Assembly (NCBI GenBank): GCA_938074325.1
Contig: CALJFZ010000009.1
Span: forward strand, 1 to 64,000
From: an uncultured Flavobacteriales bacterium
GTDB taxonomy: Bacteria; Bacteroidota; Bacteroidia; Flavobacteriales_D; Sanyastnellaceae
DNA: 64,000 nucleotides
Reading direction: 5' to 3'
Each line of letters starts with the position of its first letter. Within the stretch, counting starts at the first letter, position 1. Below the pieces are notes generated by a model. It searched no databases and was not told where the DNA came from. It saw nothing but the letters and a program-made list of their open reading frames with translations. Made by a program: the position numbers and the translations under genes. This document shows, piece after piece, positions 52,259-61,782 of the stretch.

Positions 52259-53361
52259 GTTCAAACCAAAACACCTACGCGGTCATCATGGCCGGCGGAA
52301 TTGGCAGTCGTTTCTGGCCCATGAGCAAGGAATCTCGGCCGAAGCAATTCCTGGACATCCTAGGCACCGGTCGCTCGTTGATTCAAATGACATTTGATCG
52401 ACTCGCTCGCCTGGTCCCCGCAGAGAACATCCTTGTGGTGACGCAAGAACGCTACCGCGAATTGGTTGCAGAACATCTGCCTCAGCTTCCGAGTGAGAAC
52501 ACCCTGTGCGAACCGTTCATGCGCAACACGGCGCCCTGCATAGCTTACGCGAACCACTGGATTGCCAACAAAGCAGGCGCCGATGCCGCAGACGCAGCGG
52601 TCATTGTTGCTCCGTCTGACCACTTGATCCTGAAAGAAGATGACTTCCTCGAGATCGCCCAAGTCGCATTGAACCACACCCGGGAAACCACCCACCTGGT
52701 CACGCTCGGCATTCACCCCTCCCGGCCGGACACCGGATACGGGTACATCCAATTCGAAGACTTACCAAACGTCGACGACCAGCGAATTCGGATGGTCAAA
52801 ACCTTCACGGAAAAGCCCCAATTGGAATTGGCAGAGCAGTTCCTCGCTTCGGGAGACTTCTACTGGAATTCAGGCATCTTCATCTGGAGCTTGGCCAACA
52901 TCACATCCGCTTTCGAAGCGCATTTACCAGAGATGCAAGGACTCTTTGAAGAGCATGCAGCTGATTTTGCTACCGAGCGTGAGGCTGCCACCATTCGAGG
53001 CATCTATGGGGAGTGTGAAAATATCTCCATTGACTATGGCATCATGGAGAAGGCGCCCAATGTAGCAGTAGTCCTTTCCGATTTTGGCTGGAGCGACTTG
53101 GGCACATGGGGGTCGTTGCACGAGAAATTGCCCCAAGACGCCAACGGCAATGGAAGCGCAGGCGTTTCCCTCGAAATCACCGATGCCGAAGGCAATGTGG
53201 TCGTAAGTGACGCCACTGCCGGAAAGAAGCTCGTTGCCTTGCGGGGCTTGGACAACTTCATTGTAGTGGACACCCAAGATGCCCTGCTGATCTGCCCGAA
53301 GGCGGAAGAACAGTGGATCAAGCAACTCGTTACCCAAATGAAAGCGGGCAAGCAGAAGTAA
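52255..53361 (+). CDS. manC: Mannose-1-phosphate guanylyltransferase
   Basis: This 368-residue nucleotidyltransferase makes GDP-mannose for surface glycans. It starts SNQNTYAVIMAGGIGSRFWP with the pyrophosphorylase signature GGIGSRFWPMSKESRPKQF (about residues 15-33), TLCEPFMRNTAPCIAY, VIVAPSDHLILKEDDF (about 122) and SIDYGIMEKAPNVAVV (about 260). It lacks the C-terminal isomerase domain of bifunctional forms, so it is the short, single-function type. A start 15 bases earlier (52240) is possible, but 52255 overlaps the lipoprotein stop in the usual ATGA fashion. The product may feed the O-antigen genes at 16566-19901. Confidence 0.92.
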   Translation: MSSNQNTYAVIMAGGIGSRFWPMSKESRPKQFLDILGTGRSLIQMTFDRLARLVPAENILVVTQERYRELVAEHLPQLPSENTLCEPFMRNTAPCIAYANHWIANKAGADAADAAVIVAPSDHLILKEDDFLEIAQVALNHTRETTHLVTLGIHPSRPDTGYGYIQFEDLPNVDDQRIRMVKTFTEKPQLELAEQFLASGDFYWNSGIFIWSLANITSAFEAHLPEMQGLFEEHAADFATEREAATIRGIYGECENISIDYGIMEKAPNVAVVLSDFGWSDLGTWGSLHEKLPQDANGNGSAGVSLEITDAEGNVVVSDATAGKKLVALRGLDNFIVVDTQDALLICPKAEEQWIKQLVTQMKAGKQK

Positions 53362-53370
53362 TCCGCAGGC

Positions 53371-54765
53371 TTAGCGTCCAGTCATGTTGGCGGGCACGAC
53401 CCACGCGTCGTACTCCTCCTCTGTCAGGTAGCCGGTAGCCAAGGCTGCCTGCTTCAATGTCGTTCCTTCGGTGTGGGCTTTGTTGGCGATTTCAGCCGCC
53501 TTGTAGTAGCCGATTTTGGTGTTGAGTGCGGTTACGAGCATGAGGCTGTTCTGCACCAATTCATCGATTCTGCGGTGGTTGGGCTCGATGCCTTCCACGC
53601 AGTGTTCGCTGAACGAGGCACAGGCATCTCCTATCAAGCGAGCGCTCTCCAGGATGTTGCGTGCCATCATGGGCTTGAACACATTGAGTTCGTAGTGGCC
53701 TTGCGCCCCGCCTACTGCCACCGCAACATCGTTGCCCATCACCTGTGCACAAACCATGGTCACCGCTTCGCACTGAGTAGGATTCACCTTTCCGGGCATG
53801 ATGCTGGAACCTGGCTCGTTGGCCGGGATGATGATTTCACCGATGCCCGATCGAGGACCGGAGGCCATCAGGCGAATGTCGTTGGCGATTTTGTTCAAGC
53901 TCACGGCCAATTGACGCAGCGCTCCATGGGTTTCAACGATCGCGTCGTGCGCGGCAAGTGCCTCGAATTTGTTCTCAGCCGTGACGAATGGCAAACCGGT
54001 CAATTCCGCAATGTGCTCCGCCACGCGAACGGCATAGCCGTCGGGCGTGTTGATTCCGGTTCCCACCGCCGTCCCACCCAATGCCAATTCGCTCAAGTGC
54101 GCCATGGAATTGTGCAAAGCTTTCAACCCAAAATTCAACTGTGCGACGTAGCCACTGAACTCCTGCCCCAAGGTCAAGGGTGTCGCGTCCATAAGGTGTG
54201 TGCGGCCGATTTTGACCACGTCCGCAAACGCTTCGGCCTTGGCCTGCAAGGCATCGCGCAGTCGCTCAACGCCTGGAATGGACGTCTCCACGATGACCTT
54301 GTATGCGGCAATGTGCATGGCCGTGGGGAACGTGTCATTGGATGACTGCGACTTGTTGACGTCGTCGTTGGGATGAACGGGCTTATCGCCTTCCCCCAAG
54401 GTCCCTCCGTTGATGATGTGAGCTCGGTTGGCCACCACCTCGTTTACGTTCATGTTGGACTGGGTGCCGGAACCTGTTTGCCATACAACCAGGGGAAACT
54501 GATCTGCCCACTGGCCCGTGATGATCTCGTCACACGCCTGGGCAATCAGGTCGCGCTTTAGCGGGTCCAGCCCCCCCAACTCCGCATTGGTTAAGGCCGC
54601 CGCTTTCTTCAGGTAGGCAAACGCTTCGACAATTTCCCGTGGCATGGAAGCCGAAGGACCGATTTTGAAGTTGTTGCGCGAACGTTCCGTTTGCGGACCC
54701 CACAGCGCTTCAGCGGGCACGTTAACCTCGCCGATGGTGTCTTTCTCAATGCGAAATGCACTCAT
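53371..54765 (-). CDS. fumC: Fumarate hydratase, class II
   Basis: This 464-residue TCA-cycle enzyme interconverts fumarate and malate. It begins [20 protein letters not shown], with [20 protein letters not shown] (about residue 98), [20 protein letters not shown] (about 135), [20 protein letters not shown] and the signature [16 protein letters not shown] (about 318). The C-terminus ([20 protein letters not shown]) is complete. It lies 4 bases after prfB on the same strand and converges with manC (9 bases between stops). Confidence 0.96.
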   Translation of the reverse strand: MSAFRIEKDTIGEVNVPAEALWGPQTERSRNNFKIGPSASMPREIVEAFAYLKKAAALTNAELGGLDPLKRDLIAQACDEIITGQWADQFPLVVWQTGSGTQSNMNVNEVVANRAHIINGGTLGEGDKPVHPNDDVNKSQSSNDTFPTAMHIAAYKVIVETSIPGVERLRDALQAKAEAFADVVKIGRTHLMDATPLTLGQEFSGYVAQLNFGLKALHNSMAHLSELALGGTAVGTGINTPDGYAVRVAEHIAELTGLPFVTAENKFEALAAHDAIVETHGALRQLAVSLNKIANDIRLMASGPRSGIGEIIIPANEPGSSIMPGKVNPTQCEAVTMVCAQVMGNDVAVAVGGAQGHYELNVFKPMMARNILESARLIGDACASFSEHCVEGIEPNHRRIDELVQNSLMLVTALNTKIGYYKAAEIANKAHTEGTTLKQAALATGYLTEEEYDAWVVPANMTGR

Positions 54766-54769
54766 TTTC

Positions 54770-55879
54770 TTAAGCTTGTTCTGATTGTTTTGCTCCCGAC
54801 CCCGCCTGCATTAGGAACGCCTTGAGGAAGCCTTCGATGTCGCCGTTCATGACGGCATCGACATTGGACGTTTCGTGGTTGGTTCGGACGTCCTTGACCA
54901 TTTTGTATGGCTGCATGACATACGAACGAATTTGCGAGCCCCACTCAATTTTTTTCTTACCGGCCTCGATCTCTGCGCGGGCTTCGTTGCGCTTGGCCAA
55001 TTCAATTTCGAACAACTGCGACTTCAGCAATTGCATGGCCTTTTCTTTGTTGCCCAACTGGCTTCGTGTCTCCGTGTTATCAATGACGATTCCGGTCGGC
55101 GCGTGCCGCACGCGAACCCCGGTTTCCACCTTGTTTACGTTCTGACCACCGGCTCCGCCTGAACGGAAGGTTTCCCAAGTGATGTCTGCAGGGTTGACCT
55201 CGATTTCAATGCTATCGTCTACGAGAGGATACACGTAAACGGAGACGAACGACGTGTGCCGACGGGCCTGGCTATCGAACGGGCTGATGCGCACCAGCCG
55301 GTGCACCCCGTTTTCGCCTTTGAGCATGCCGAAGGCAAATTCCCCCTCAAACTCGAGGGTGACTTGCTTGATTCCAGCGACATCGCCCTCTTGCAAATCC
55401 AGCTCCTTGACTTTGAAGTTGGCATTGTCCCCGTACATCTTGTACATGCGCATCAGCATCGATGCCCAGTCGCAACTCTCTGTTCCACCGGCCCCCGAGG
55501 TAATCTGCATGATGGCGTTCAGGTTGTCCTCTTCGGCGCTCAGCATGTTCTTGAATTCCAATTCCTCCACAGCGACGGCAGCAGCATCGTAGGCTTCTTG
55601 CGCCTCGGATTCTTCCGCTTCACCCGCCTTCATGAACTCAAATAGCACCTGTGCATCGTCGAGCGAAGAGAGGCAGCCGTCAAAACTCTGCGTCCACGAT
55701 TTGAGTGTTCGCAGCTTTTTCATCACCAGCTCGGCCTCTTTCGAATTGTTCCAAAACTCGGGGTCTTGCGTGCGCTTCTCTTCCTCGGCAATTTCGATGC
55801 GCTTGGCATCGATGGCCAAATAACCTTTGAGGGCATCCACCCGCGTTCGCAGCGCGTTGAGTTGGTCAATCGTAATCAT
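54770..55879 (-). CDS. prfB: Peptide chain release factor 2, encoded without a frameshift
   Basis: This 369-residue factor ends translation at UGA and UAA. The start [20 protein letters not shown] runs directly into [20 protein letters not shown] in one frame; the usual CTT-TGA programmed frameshift after the GYL codons is absent (TTG GCC instead). The RF2 specificity tripeptide is SPF in [12 protein letters not shown] (about residue 200), and the catalytic GGQ is in [16 protein letters not shown] (about 244). Full length is as expected for RF2. It lies between recX and fumC with short spacers. Confidence 0.95.
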   Translation of the reverse strand: MITIDQLNALRTRVDALKGYLAIDAKRIEIAEEEKRTQDPEFWNNSKEAELVMKKLRTLKSWTQSFDGCLSSLDDAQVLFEFMKAGEAEESEAQEAYDAAAVAVEELEFKNMLSAEEDNLNAIMQITSGAGGTESCDWASMLMRMYKMYGDNANFKVKELDLQEGDVAGIKQVTLEFEGEFAFGMLKGENGVHRLVRISPFDSQARRHTSFVSVYVYPLVDDSIEIEVNPADITWETFRSGGAGGQNVNKVETGVRVRHAPTGIVIDNTETRSQLGNKEKAMQLLKSQLFEIELAKRNEARAEIEAGKKKIEWGSQIRSYVMQPYKMVKDVRTNHETSNVDAVMNGDIEGFLKAFLMQAGSGAKQSEQA

Positions 55880-55895
55880 GCGGTGCAAATTTAAC

Positions 55896-56336
55896 TCAGC
55901 GCCCCTCTGCTTCTTCGATGCCCCTCAAGATGTCATTCACACTGAATCCCCGAGATGCTAAAAAGCGAATGACTTTTTCCCGGTTGTTGGCGAGGTCCTC
56001 CTTTCTCCGTTGAATGAGGTGCGCCAAAATTTCTTGAAAGGTTGATTCGGGGAAATTCGCCACGGCTTGCTGGGCACGTGTGCCCGAAAACCCTTTGGCT
56101 CGCAGGCCCTGAACGATTTTTCTCGGCCCCCACGATTTGTGTTCGGCATGGGTCCTTACGTACGAAGCCAAAAATCGATCATCCGAAAGAAAATCCTCCT
56201 TGGATAGCGACTCAACTATATGATTTACAGTTGTTTTGTCCGAAATGTACGGGCGCAACTTTTGCTCCACATCCCACGTACACCGCTCCCGTAGGCTGCA
56301 CCACCTGCGCATTTTTTCCAACCACTCCTCGTACAT
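55896..56336 (-). CDS. recX: Regulatory protein RecX
   Basis: From the ATG at 56336 the product is 146 residues, a three-helix-repeat protein that inhibits RecA filaments. It has YEEWLEKMRRWCSLRERCTW (first repeat), IVESLSKEDFLSDDRFLASY with the family's conserved D(D)xxFA(x)xxV element, and HKSWGPRKIVQGLRAKGFSG, followed by a second and third repeat. A TTG at 56357 would add seven residues and cannot be excluded. It is the first gene of a recX-prfB-fumC run, divergent from the DUF349 gene. Confidence 0.88.
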   Translation of the reverse strand: MYEEWLEKMRRWCSLRERCTWDVEQKLRPYISDKTTVNHIVESLSKEDFLSDDRFLASYVRTHAEHKSWGPRKIVQGLRAKGFSGTRAQQAVANFPESTFQEILAHLIQRRKEDLANNREKVIRFLASRGFSVNDILRGIEEAEGR

Positions 56337-56419
56337 GATGGGGTGAAATTGGGTCAAAATGCCGGGAAAACAAGGCTATACACGATATTTGCAATCCGAA
56401 AATCTAAAAGCGTCGACCC

Positions 56420-58156
56420 ATGAGGTCAGAGATCTTGCCCCGTATTCAAAGTTTGCTTGCCCAAGAAGATTTGGAAAGCATCCGCGTGGAAATGCGTGAA
56501 GCCATCGAGCAGTTCCGAACCCTGACCCAGGAAGAGGTCCGGAAGCAACGAGAAGCTTGGGCCGCATCGTCCAAGGAACCAGACGCCGTCTTCGAATACG
56601 AAGCGGCGCCTGAAGAAGCTGCTTTTGAAGAGGCGGTATCGGCGTTCAAGGAGCGCGAAAAAGCTTGGAGGAAGCAAGTAGCCGACGAGCAGCGCGCCAA
56701 CCTCGAGAAGAAGCAGGCCATGCTCGAACGCCTCCGGCACACGATTCAGGAGGAAGAAAACATTGGCGCGGCCTTCGCAGTTTTCAATGAAGTGCGCGAG
56801 GCGTGGGGAGAGGTAGGCGATGTTCCCGGTGACCAATACAAAGAGGTTCACGACCAATACTACCGACTGCAAGACGAGTTCTTCTACAACATTAATATTT
56901 ACAAAGAACTCAAGGACCACGACCTCAAAGTCAACCTGAAGAAAAAGGAAGACCTCATCGAAGCTGCGAAAGGATTGGCCAGTGTCGATTCCTTGAATGA
57001 ACGGCAAAAACAAGCCCGTGTGCTCCAAAAGCAGTGGATGGACGTCGGTCCTTCTCCCCGAGAGAACTACAAAGATTTGGCTGATTCCTTCTTCGGAATC
57101 ATCCGCCCGATTTTCGACGAAGTAAAGGCGCACTATGACGAAGTCCGAGCCACGTTTAAAGTCAATGCGGAAGCAAAAACCGCACTGATCGAGAAACTCC
57201 GAGGCGTCGTAGCCGAAGAGGTCGAAGCGTCCCACGAAGCTTGGCAAGCGGCCACCAAGGTCGTTTTGGACTTGCAGAAAGAATGGAAAACCACTGGCTT
57301 TGCCGGCAAGGAACACAACGAACCATTGTGGGGACAATTCCGCGAATTGGCCGACGTCTTTTTCGGAAAAAAGCAACTCTTCTACGACGCTCAGAAAGAG
57401 GTGAGCAACAAGTTCAAGGCAGAAAAATTGGCCTTGATTGAAGAGGCTGAATCGCTTTCAACGAGCACGAACTGGCGAGAGGATGCGCCCAAAATGATGG
57501 ACCTGCAAAAGCGCTGGAAGAGCGTTGGAGCGTGTGCTCCACGTGATGAGCAGAAGCTCTGGCGTAGTTTCCGCAAGGCACAGGACACCTTCTTCAATGC
57601 ACGCAAAGCCCAGATGGCCGGCAAGATTGAAGAAGAGAAGGAAAACCTCAAGCAGAAGAAAGCCCTCATTGAGGAAATCAAATGGTACGCACTTACCGGA
57701 AAACGAAAGGATGACTTGGATGCCTTAAAAGCGTTTTCTGTGCGTTGGAATGCCATCGGCTTCATCCCCAGAAAGTCACTTGATTCCGTCATGGAGGCCT
57801 ACCGCACGGCGATGGACGGCCACTACGATGCCCTCAGCGCGCAGAAGTCAGAACGCGCAATGGAGACCTACAAACAGCGCGTCGATAATTTGATGGAGGC
57901 CGACGCGCAGGGCATTCGCAGAGAGCAGCGCATCTTGCGAGAGAAATTGGACCGCTTGATGGGTCGGATCAACAAGACCGAAGAGAACTTGGAGCGTTTT
58001 ACAGGCAAAGGTGCCGAGAGCATCCGAAGCCAGTACGAAAAGTCCATGGCCGCTGACCGGAAAGAAGTCGACGACATCAAGGCGAAATTGAAAATGCTCC
58101 GACAAGCCGCACAAAAACCGGAGGCTGATACCCCCGCTGACGGCGAAGCATCGTAA
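56420..58156 (+). CDS. DUF349-repeat protein
   Basis: This 578-residue protein is highly charged and helical. About five consecutive copies of a 70-75-residue DUF349 module are seen between residues 110 and 500. Each has a W-x(2-3)-G/VG...F(R)xxxDxFF core, for example QKQWMDVGPSPRENYKDLAD, QKEWKTTGFAGKEHNEPLWG, QKRWKSVGACAPRDEQKLWR and SVRWNAIGFIPRKSLDSVME. The C-terminal 70 residues form a coiled coil (REKLDRLMGRINKTEENLER). No enzymatic motif is present. Distant DUF349 proteins have been tied to nucleic-acid or ribosome-related roles in other bacteria, but no function can be claimed here. Confidence 0.85.
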   Translation: MRSEILPRIQSLLAQEDLESIRVEMREAIEQFRTLTQEEVRKQREAWAASSKEPDAVFEYEAAPEEAAFEEAVSAFKEREKAWRKQVADEQRANLEKKQAMLERLRHTIQEEENIGAAFAVFNEVREAWGEVGDVPGDQYKEVHDQYYRLQDEFFYNINIYKELKDHDLKVNLKKKEDLIEAAKGLASVDSLNERQKQARVLQKQWMDVGPSPRENYKDLADSFFGIIRPIFDEVKAHYDEVRATFKVNAEAKTALIEKLRGVVAEEVEASHEAWQAATKVVLDLQKEWKTTGFAGKEHNEPLWGQFRELADVFFGKKQLFYDAQKEVSNKFKAEKLALIEEAESLSTSTNWREDAPKMMDLQKRWKSVGACAPRDEQKLWRSFRKAQDTFFNARKAQMAGKIEEEKENLKQKKALIEEIKWYALTGKRKDDLDALKAFSVRWNAIGFIPRKSLDSVMEAYRTAMDGHYDALSAQKSERAMETYKQRVDNLMEADAQGIRREQRILREKLDRLMGRINKTEENLERFTGKGAESIRSQYEKSMAADRKEVDDIKAKLKMLRQAAQKPEADTPADGEAS

Positions 58157-58170
58157 CACCCTTCAGGCCT

Positions 58171-58800
58171 TTAATCGCGCGACGGAAGCAAACGGCAGAC
58201 GTAGCCCTCCTCCCGCAACCACTTCAGGTACGGTTCCAAAATCGGCAGCATCCGCGGAGCGGCCCGGTCGGAGTCGTGGAACACTACGATGGCCCCTGGT
58301 CGCGTATTGACGAGCAATTGCTCGAAGCAATCTTCGGGCGTTTTTTTCGTGTCAAAGTCAGCACTCAACACATCCCACATGACGATCTCAGTCCGCGAGG
58401 ACAATGCGTCCGCCTGTGACTTGGTGATGCGGCCATACGGCGGTCGAAACCAGGCGGCATCTGTGAGGGCCTGGCACTTTAGGAAGCTTTTCAGGTACGC
58501 GTGGTTTGCCGTGCTCCAACCGGATTCGTGGGCAAAACTGTGGTTGCCAATTCGGTGGCCCGCATCCACCAATTCCGCCACGACATCGGGGTGGCGTTCG
58601 ATGTTTTCCCCAACGCAGAAAAACGTCGCCGGGGCGCCATAACGCCCAAGGATTTCAGTGGCCTGACGGGTGATCACGGGGTGTGGCCCGTCGTCGAATG
58701 TGAGGTACACCGCAGGCTCGTCGTCCACGAATTCAGGACCGTGCCACGTCAATTGGGAAGCCATCGCTTTCACGATCGGGGGAGTCTGCCTCAGGTACAC
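58171..58800 (-). CDS. Polysaccharide deacetylase (NodB domain)
   Basis: With GTG at 58800 the product is 209 residues, nearly all NodB domain: AVYLTFDDGPHPVITRQATE (metal Asp pair, about residue 36), TFFCVGENIERHPDVVAELV, the His pair in GHRIGNHSFAHESGW (about 80), AAWFRPPYGRITKSQ and GAIVVFHDSDRAA. Such enzymes remove N-acetyl or other acyl groups from chitin-like, peptidoglycan or exported polysaccharides. There is no signal peptide. The frame stays open to 58887, but this would overlap leuS; a TATCTTTG box 4 bases ahead supports 58800, and ATG at 58764 is an alternative. It converges with the DUF349 gene. Confidence 0.83.
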   Translation of the reverse strand: MYLRQTPPIVKAMASQLTWHGPEFVDDEPAVYLTFDDGPHPVITRQATEILGRYGAPATFFCVGENIERHPDVVAELVDAGHRIGNHSFAHESGWSTANHAYLKSFLKCQALTDAAWFRPPYGRITKSQADALSSRTEIVMWDVLSADFDTKKTPEDCFEQLLVNTRPGAIVVFHDSDRAAPRMLPILEPYLKWLREEGYVCRLLPSRD

Positions 58801-58804
58801 GGTC

Positions 58805-58812
58805 CAAAGATA
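58805..58812 (-). promoter_or_regulatory. Promoter -7 box for the polysaccharide deacetylase
   Basis: On the minus strand the bases read TATCTTTG, an exact TAnnTTTG match, ending 4 bases before the GTG at 58800. No properly spaced TTG is seen upstream. If used, the mRNA would begin at or near the start codon. Confidence 0.4.
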
Positions 58813-58821
58813 CCGAGCAAC

Positions 58822-58829
58822 TACCTTTG
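58822..58829 (+). promoter_or_regulatory. Promoter -7 box for leuS
   Basis: TACCTTTG matches TAnnTTTG exactly and is 19 bases before the leuS ATG. It is only 9 bases from the opposite-strand box of the deacetylase gene, so the two promoters overlap. A correctly placed -33 TTG is not visible. Confidence 0.42.
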
Positions 58830-58848
58830 CAGCGAATAGGGACGCCGC

Positions 58849-61659
58849 ATGGAATACGATTTTCGAGCAATTGAACAACGCTGGCAAACGCGTTGGAATG
58901 AAACCGAGGCCTACAAGGTCACAGAGGACCCGTCACGGGAGAAGTTTTATGTGCTGGACATGTTTCCCTATCCCTCCGGAGCAGGGCTGCACGTGGGGCA
59001 TCCCCTCGGTTACATCGCCAGCGATGTATTCGCCCGGTACAAGCGTCACCAAGGGTACAATGTCCTTCATCCCATGGGCTACGACAGCTTCGGTCTGCCC
59101 GCCGAACAATATGCCATCCAGACAGGTCAACACCCGGCCATCACCACGGAAGCAAACGTCGCTCGGTACCGAGAACAGTTGGATCAATTGGGCTTCTGCT
59201 ACGACTGGTCGCGCGAGGTGCGCACCAGCGATCCCAAGTACTACCGTTGGACCCAGTGGATTTTTGCGGAACTGTTTGAGTCCTGGTACGACGTGGACGC
59301 GGATCGAGCTCGCCCCATCAGTGAATTGACAGACGCATTGAATGCGAACGGATTGACCGGCGTTCACGCCGCCAGCGATGGGCTTTGGTGGAAGGGACTA
59401 CCAGATGGCGCATACCCTTGGGGGAGCGATTTTGACGGCCAATTGACTGCCGAGCAATGGATGCAATGTGACGCCGCCGCACAGTCGCACATCCTCATGC
59501 AATTTCGCCTGGCCTATCTGGCCGACAGCGAAGTCAATTGGTGCCCAGCCCTCGGGACAGTTTTGGCCAATGATGAAGTCAAAGACGGACTGAGTGAACG
59601 CGGCGGGCACCCGGTCGTACGCAAGCGCATGCGTCAGTGGATCATGCGCATTTCTGCGTTTTCACAGCGTCTGATTGACGACCTCGACGGGCTCGATTGG
59701 ACGGACAGCATCAAGGAGGCACAGCGCAATTGGATCGGCCGCAGCGAAGGTGCATCGGTACATTTTGGCGTCGAAGGCCATTCCGACCACACCATTGAGG
59801 TCTTCACCACACGCCCCGACACCATCTACGGCGTGAGTTTCATGGTGCTCGCCCCCGAGCATGAGTTGGTTGAAGTCCTTACCAGTGCAGATCATCGTGA
59901 AGCCGTCACGGAATACCAACAGGCCGCAGCCATGAAATCGGAACGTGAACGCCAAGGCGCGGGAGATCACGAAGTCAGTGGTTGCTTCACTGGCGGTTAC
60001 GCCCTGCATCCATTGACGGGTGAGAAAATTCCTGTTTGGATCGCGGACTACGTCTTGGCCGGTTACGGAACGGGCGCCATCATGGCCGTCCCCGCCGGCG
60101 ATGAGCGGGACTGGAAATTCGCCAAGGCGTATGATTTGCCCATTCCCGGGATTTTCGACGGAATCGACACCGATCAGGCCGTCTACACCGAAAAAAATGC
60201 GGCCCTCCGCCATTCTTGTGAATTCGACGGATTGGACTCTCAAACCGCCATTCCCAAAGCCATCGCCTACCTTGAATCGAAAGGGGTGGGCCGAGGACAA
60301 ATTAACTATCGGCTGCGGGACGCCGTTTTCAGCCGACAGCGTTACTGGGGGGAGCCGTTCCCAATCTGCTACGTGGACGACTTGCCGCAGTTGATTCGAG
60401 ATGAACAGGTCACGCTGCCGCCTGTCGACGCATACCTGCCCACAGAAGATGGCGACCCGCCACTCGCTCGGGCACAACAAGGCGATTGGAATGTCAACCG
60501 CGGGGATCGCATGGAATACAACACCATGCCGGGCTGGGCAGGATCCAGTTGGTACTTCTTGCGGTACATGGACCCGCACAACGATCAAGCGTTCTGCGCC
60601 CGCGACAAGTCGGATTACTGGGGACAGGTGGACTTGTACGTAGGGGGTGCTGAACACACCACAGGTCACCTCTTGTACTCGCGCTTCTGGACGAAGTTCT
60701 TGCATGACCGCGGGTGGATTGGGTTCCATGAGCCCTTCAAACGCATGGTCAACCAGGGCATGATCTTGGGAAGATCCAATTTTGTGTACCGCGTTCAAGG
60801 CACCGACCAATTTGTCACCTTCGAAAAGCGAAAGGAGTACACGACGCAGCGCCTGCACGTCGATATCAACTTGGTGCAGTCTGACAAACTGGATGTCGAG
60901 GCTTTCCGCGCATGGCGGCCGGAGTACGCCCATGCAGAATTCATCCTGAACGAGGACGGCGAATACCTCTGCGGCCACGAAGTCGAGAAGATGTCGAAGT
61001 CCAAATTCAACGTCCAAACCCCGGATGATTTGGTGGAACATTACGGTGCCGACACCCTGCGTTGTTATGAAATGTTCCTCGGCCCCTTGACCCAACACAA
61101 ACCATGGGATACCCAAGGAATCAGTGGCGTGCACAACTTCCTTCGCAAACTTCATCGCCTCTTTGCACAAGCCGGAGGCGACGCCCATGCAAAAGACGAA
61201 CACCACCGCATTCTGCACAAGACCATCAAAAAAGTCAGCGATGACCTCGATCGCCATGCGTTCAACACGGTCATCAGCGCGCTCATGATCGGCGTCAACG
61301 AATTGCTCGATGCCCAGGCCCAAAACGCTGCAGCGATTCGACCGCTCGCGGTTTTGGCAAGCCCTGTTGCGCCCCACCTGGCCGAAGAGCTTTGGTCGCT
61401 AAGTGGAGCGAATGGCAGTGTACTGGACCAACCGTGGCCTGCGCATGAAGAGAAGTGGCTCGTATCCGACGAAATCACCTATCCGGTTTCGTTCAATGGC
61501 AAGGTTCGTTTCCAGCTGCCTGTTGCGGCCGATCTCGATGCCAAAGCCGTGGAATCATTGGCCCTGCAGCATGAAAAAGCGCAGCAGCATTTGGAAGGTA
61601 AGACCGTCCGGAAAGTCATTGTGGTTCCGGGCCGAATTGTGAACATTGTCGTAGGATAA
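58849..61659 (+). CDS. leuS: Leucine--tRNA ligase
   Basis: This 936-residue class-I synthetase contains the HIGH-equivalent PYPSGAGLHVGHPLGYIASD (about residues 40-60), followed by VLHPMGYDSFGLPAEQYAIQ, a CP1 editing domain (about 230-440; VEVFTTRPDTIYGVSFMVLA-like FTTRPDTIYGVSFM and YGTGAIMAVPAGDERDWKFA), and KMSKSK in EVEKMSKSKFNVQTPDDLVE (about 713). The C-terminal HLAEELW and FNGKVRFQLPV segments complete a full-length bacterial LeuRS. It is divergent from the deacetylase gene. Confidence 0.97.
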   Translation: MEYDFRAIEQRWQTRWNETEAYKVTEDPSREKFYVLDMFPYPSGAGLHVGHPLGYIASDVFARYKRHQGYNVLHPMGYDSFGLPAEQYAIQTGQHPAITTEANVARYREQLDQLGFCYDWSREVRTSDPKYYRWTQWIFAELFESWYDVDADRARPISELTDALNANGLTGVHAASDGLWWKGLPDGAYPWGSDFDGQLTAEQWMQCDAAAQSHILMQFRLAYLADSEVNWCPALGTVLANDEVKDGLSERGGHPVVRKRMRQWIMRISAFSQRLIDDLDGLDWTDSIKEAQRNWIGRSEGASVHFGVEGHSDHTIEVFTTRPDTIYGVSFMVLAPEHELVEVLTSADHREAVTEYQQAAAMKSERERQGAGDHEVSGCFTGGYALHPLTGEKIPVWIADYVLAGYGTGAIMAVPAGDERDWKFAKAYDLPIPGIFDGIDTDQAVYTEKNAALRHSCEFDGLDSQTAIPKAIAYLESKGVGRGQINYRLRDAVFSRQRYWGEPFPICYVDDLPQLIRDEQVTLPPVDAYLPTEDGDPPLARAQQGDWNVNRGDRMEYNTMPGWAGSSWYFLRYMDPHNDQAFCARDKSDYWGQVDLYVGGAEHTTGHLLYSRFWTKFLHDRGWIGFHEPFKRMVNQGMILGRSNFVYRVQGTDQFVTFEKRKEYTTQRLHVDINLVQSDKLDVEAFRAWRPEYAHAEFILNEDGEYLCGHEVEKMSKSKFNVQTPDDLVEHYGADTLRCYEMFLGPLTQHKPWDTQGISGVHNFLRKLHRLFAQAGGDAHAKDEHHRILHKTIKKVSDDLDRHAFNTVISALMIGVNELLDAQAQNAAAIRPLAVLASPVAPHLAEELWSLSGANGSVLDQPWPAHEEKWLVSDEITYPVSFNGKVRFQLPVAADLDAKAVESLALQHEKAQQHLEGKTVRKVIVVPGRIVNIVVG

Positions 61660-61782
61660 GGTCGTTCGTTACACAAAACCCACCATTAGTCCGCAGATTT
61701 AACGCTTTTGTCTTGATTATTCACTAAAAAAGCAGGACATTGTTAGCTCAAACCGTTGTGTTTGAATTAACCACGTCACTGC

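Noticed and set aside
59662-61377. 571-codon minus-strand frame inside leuS
   Set aside because: Antisense shadow of a complete LeuRS.
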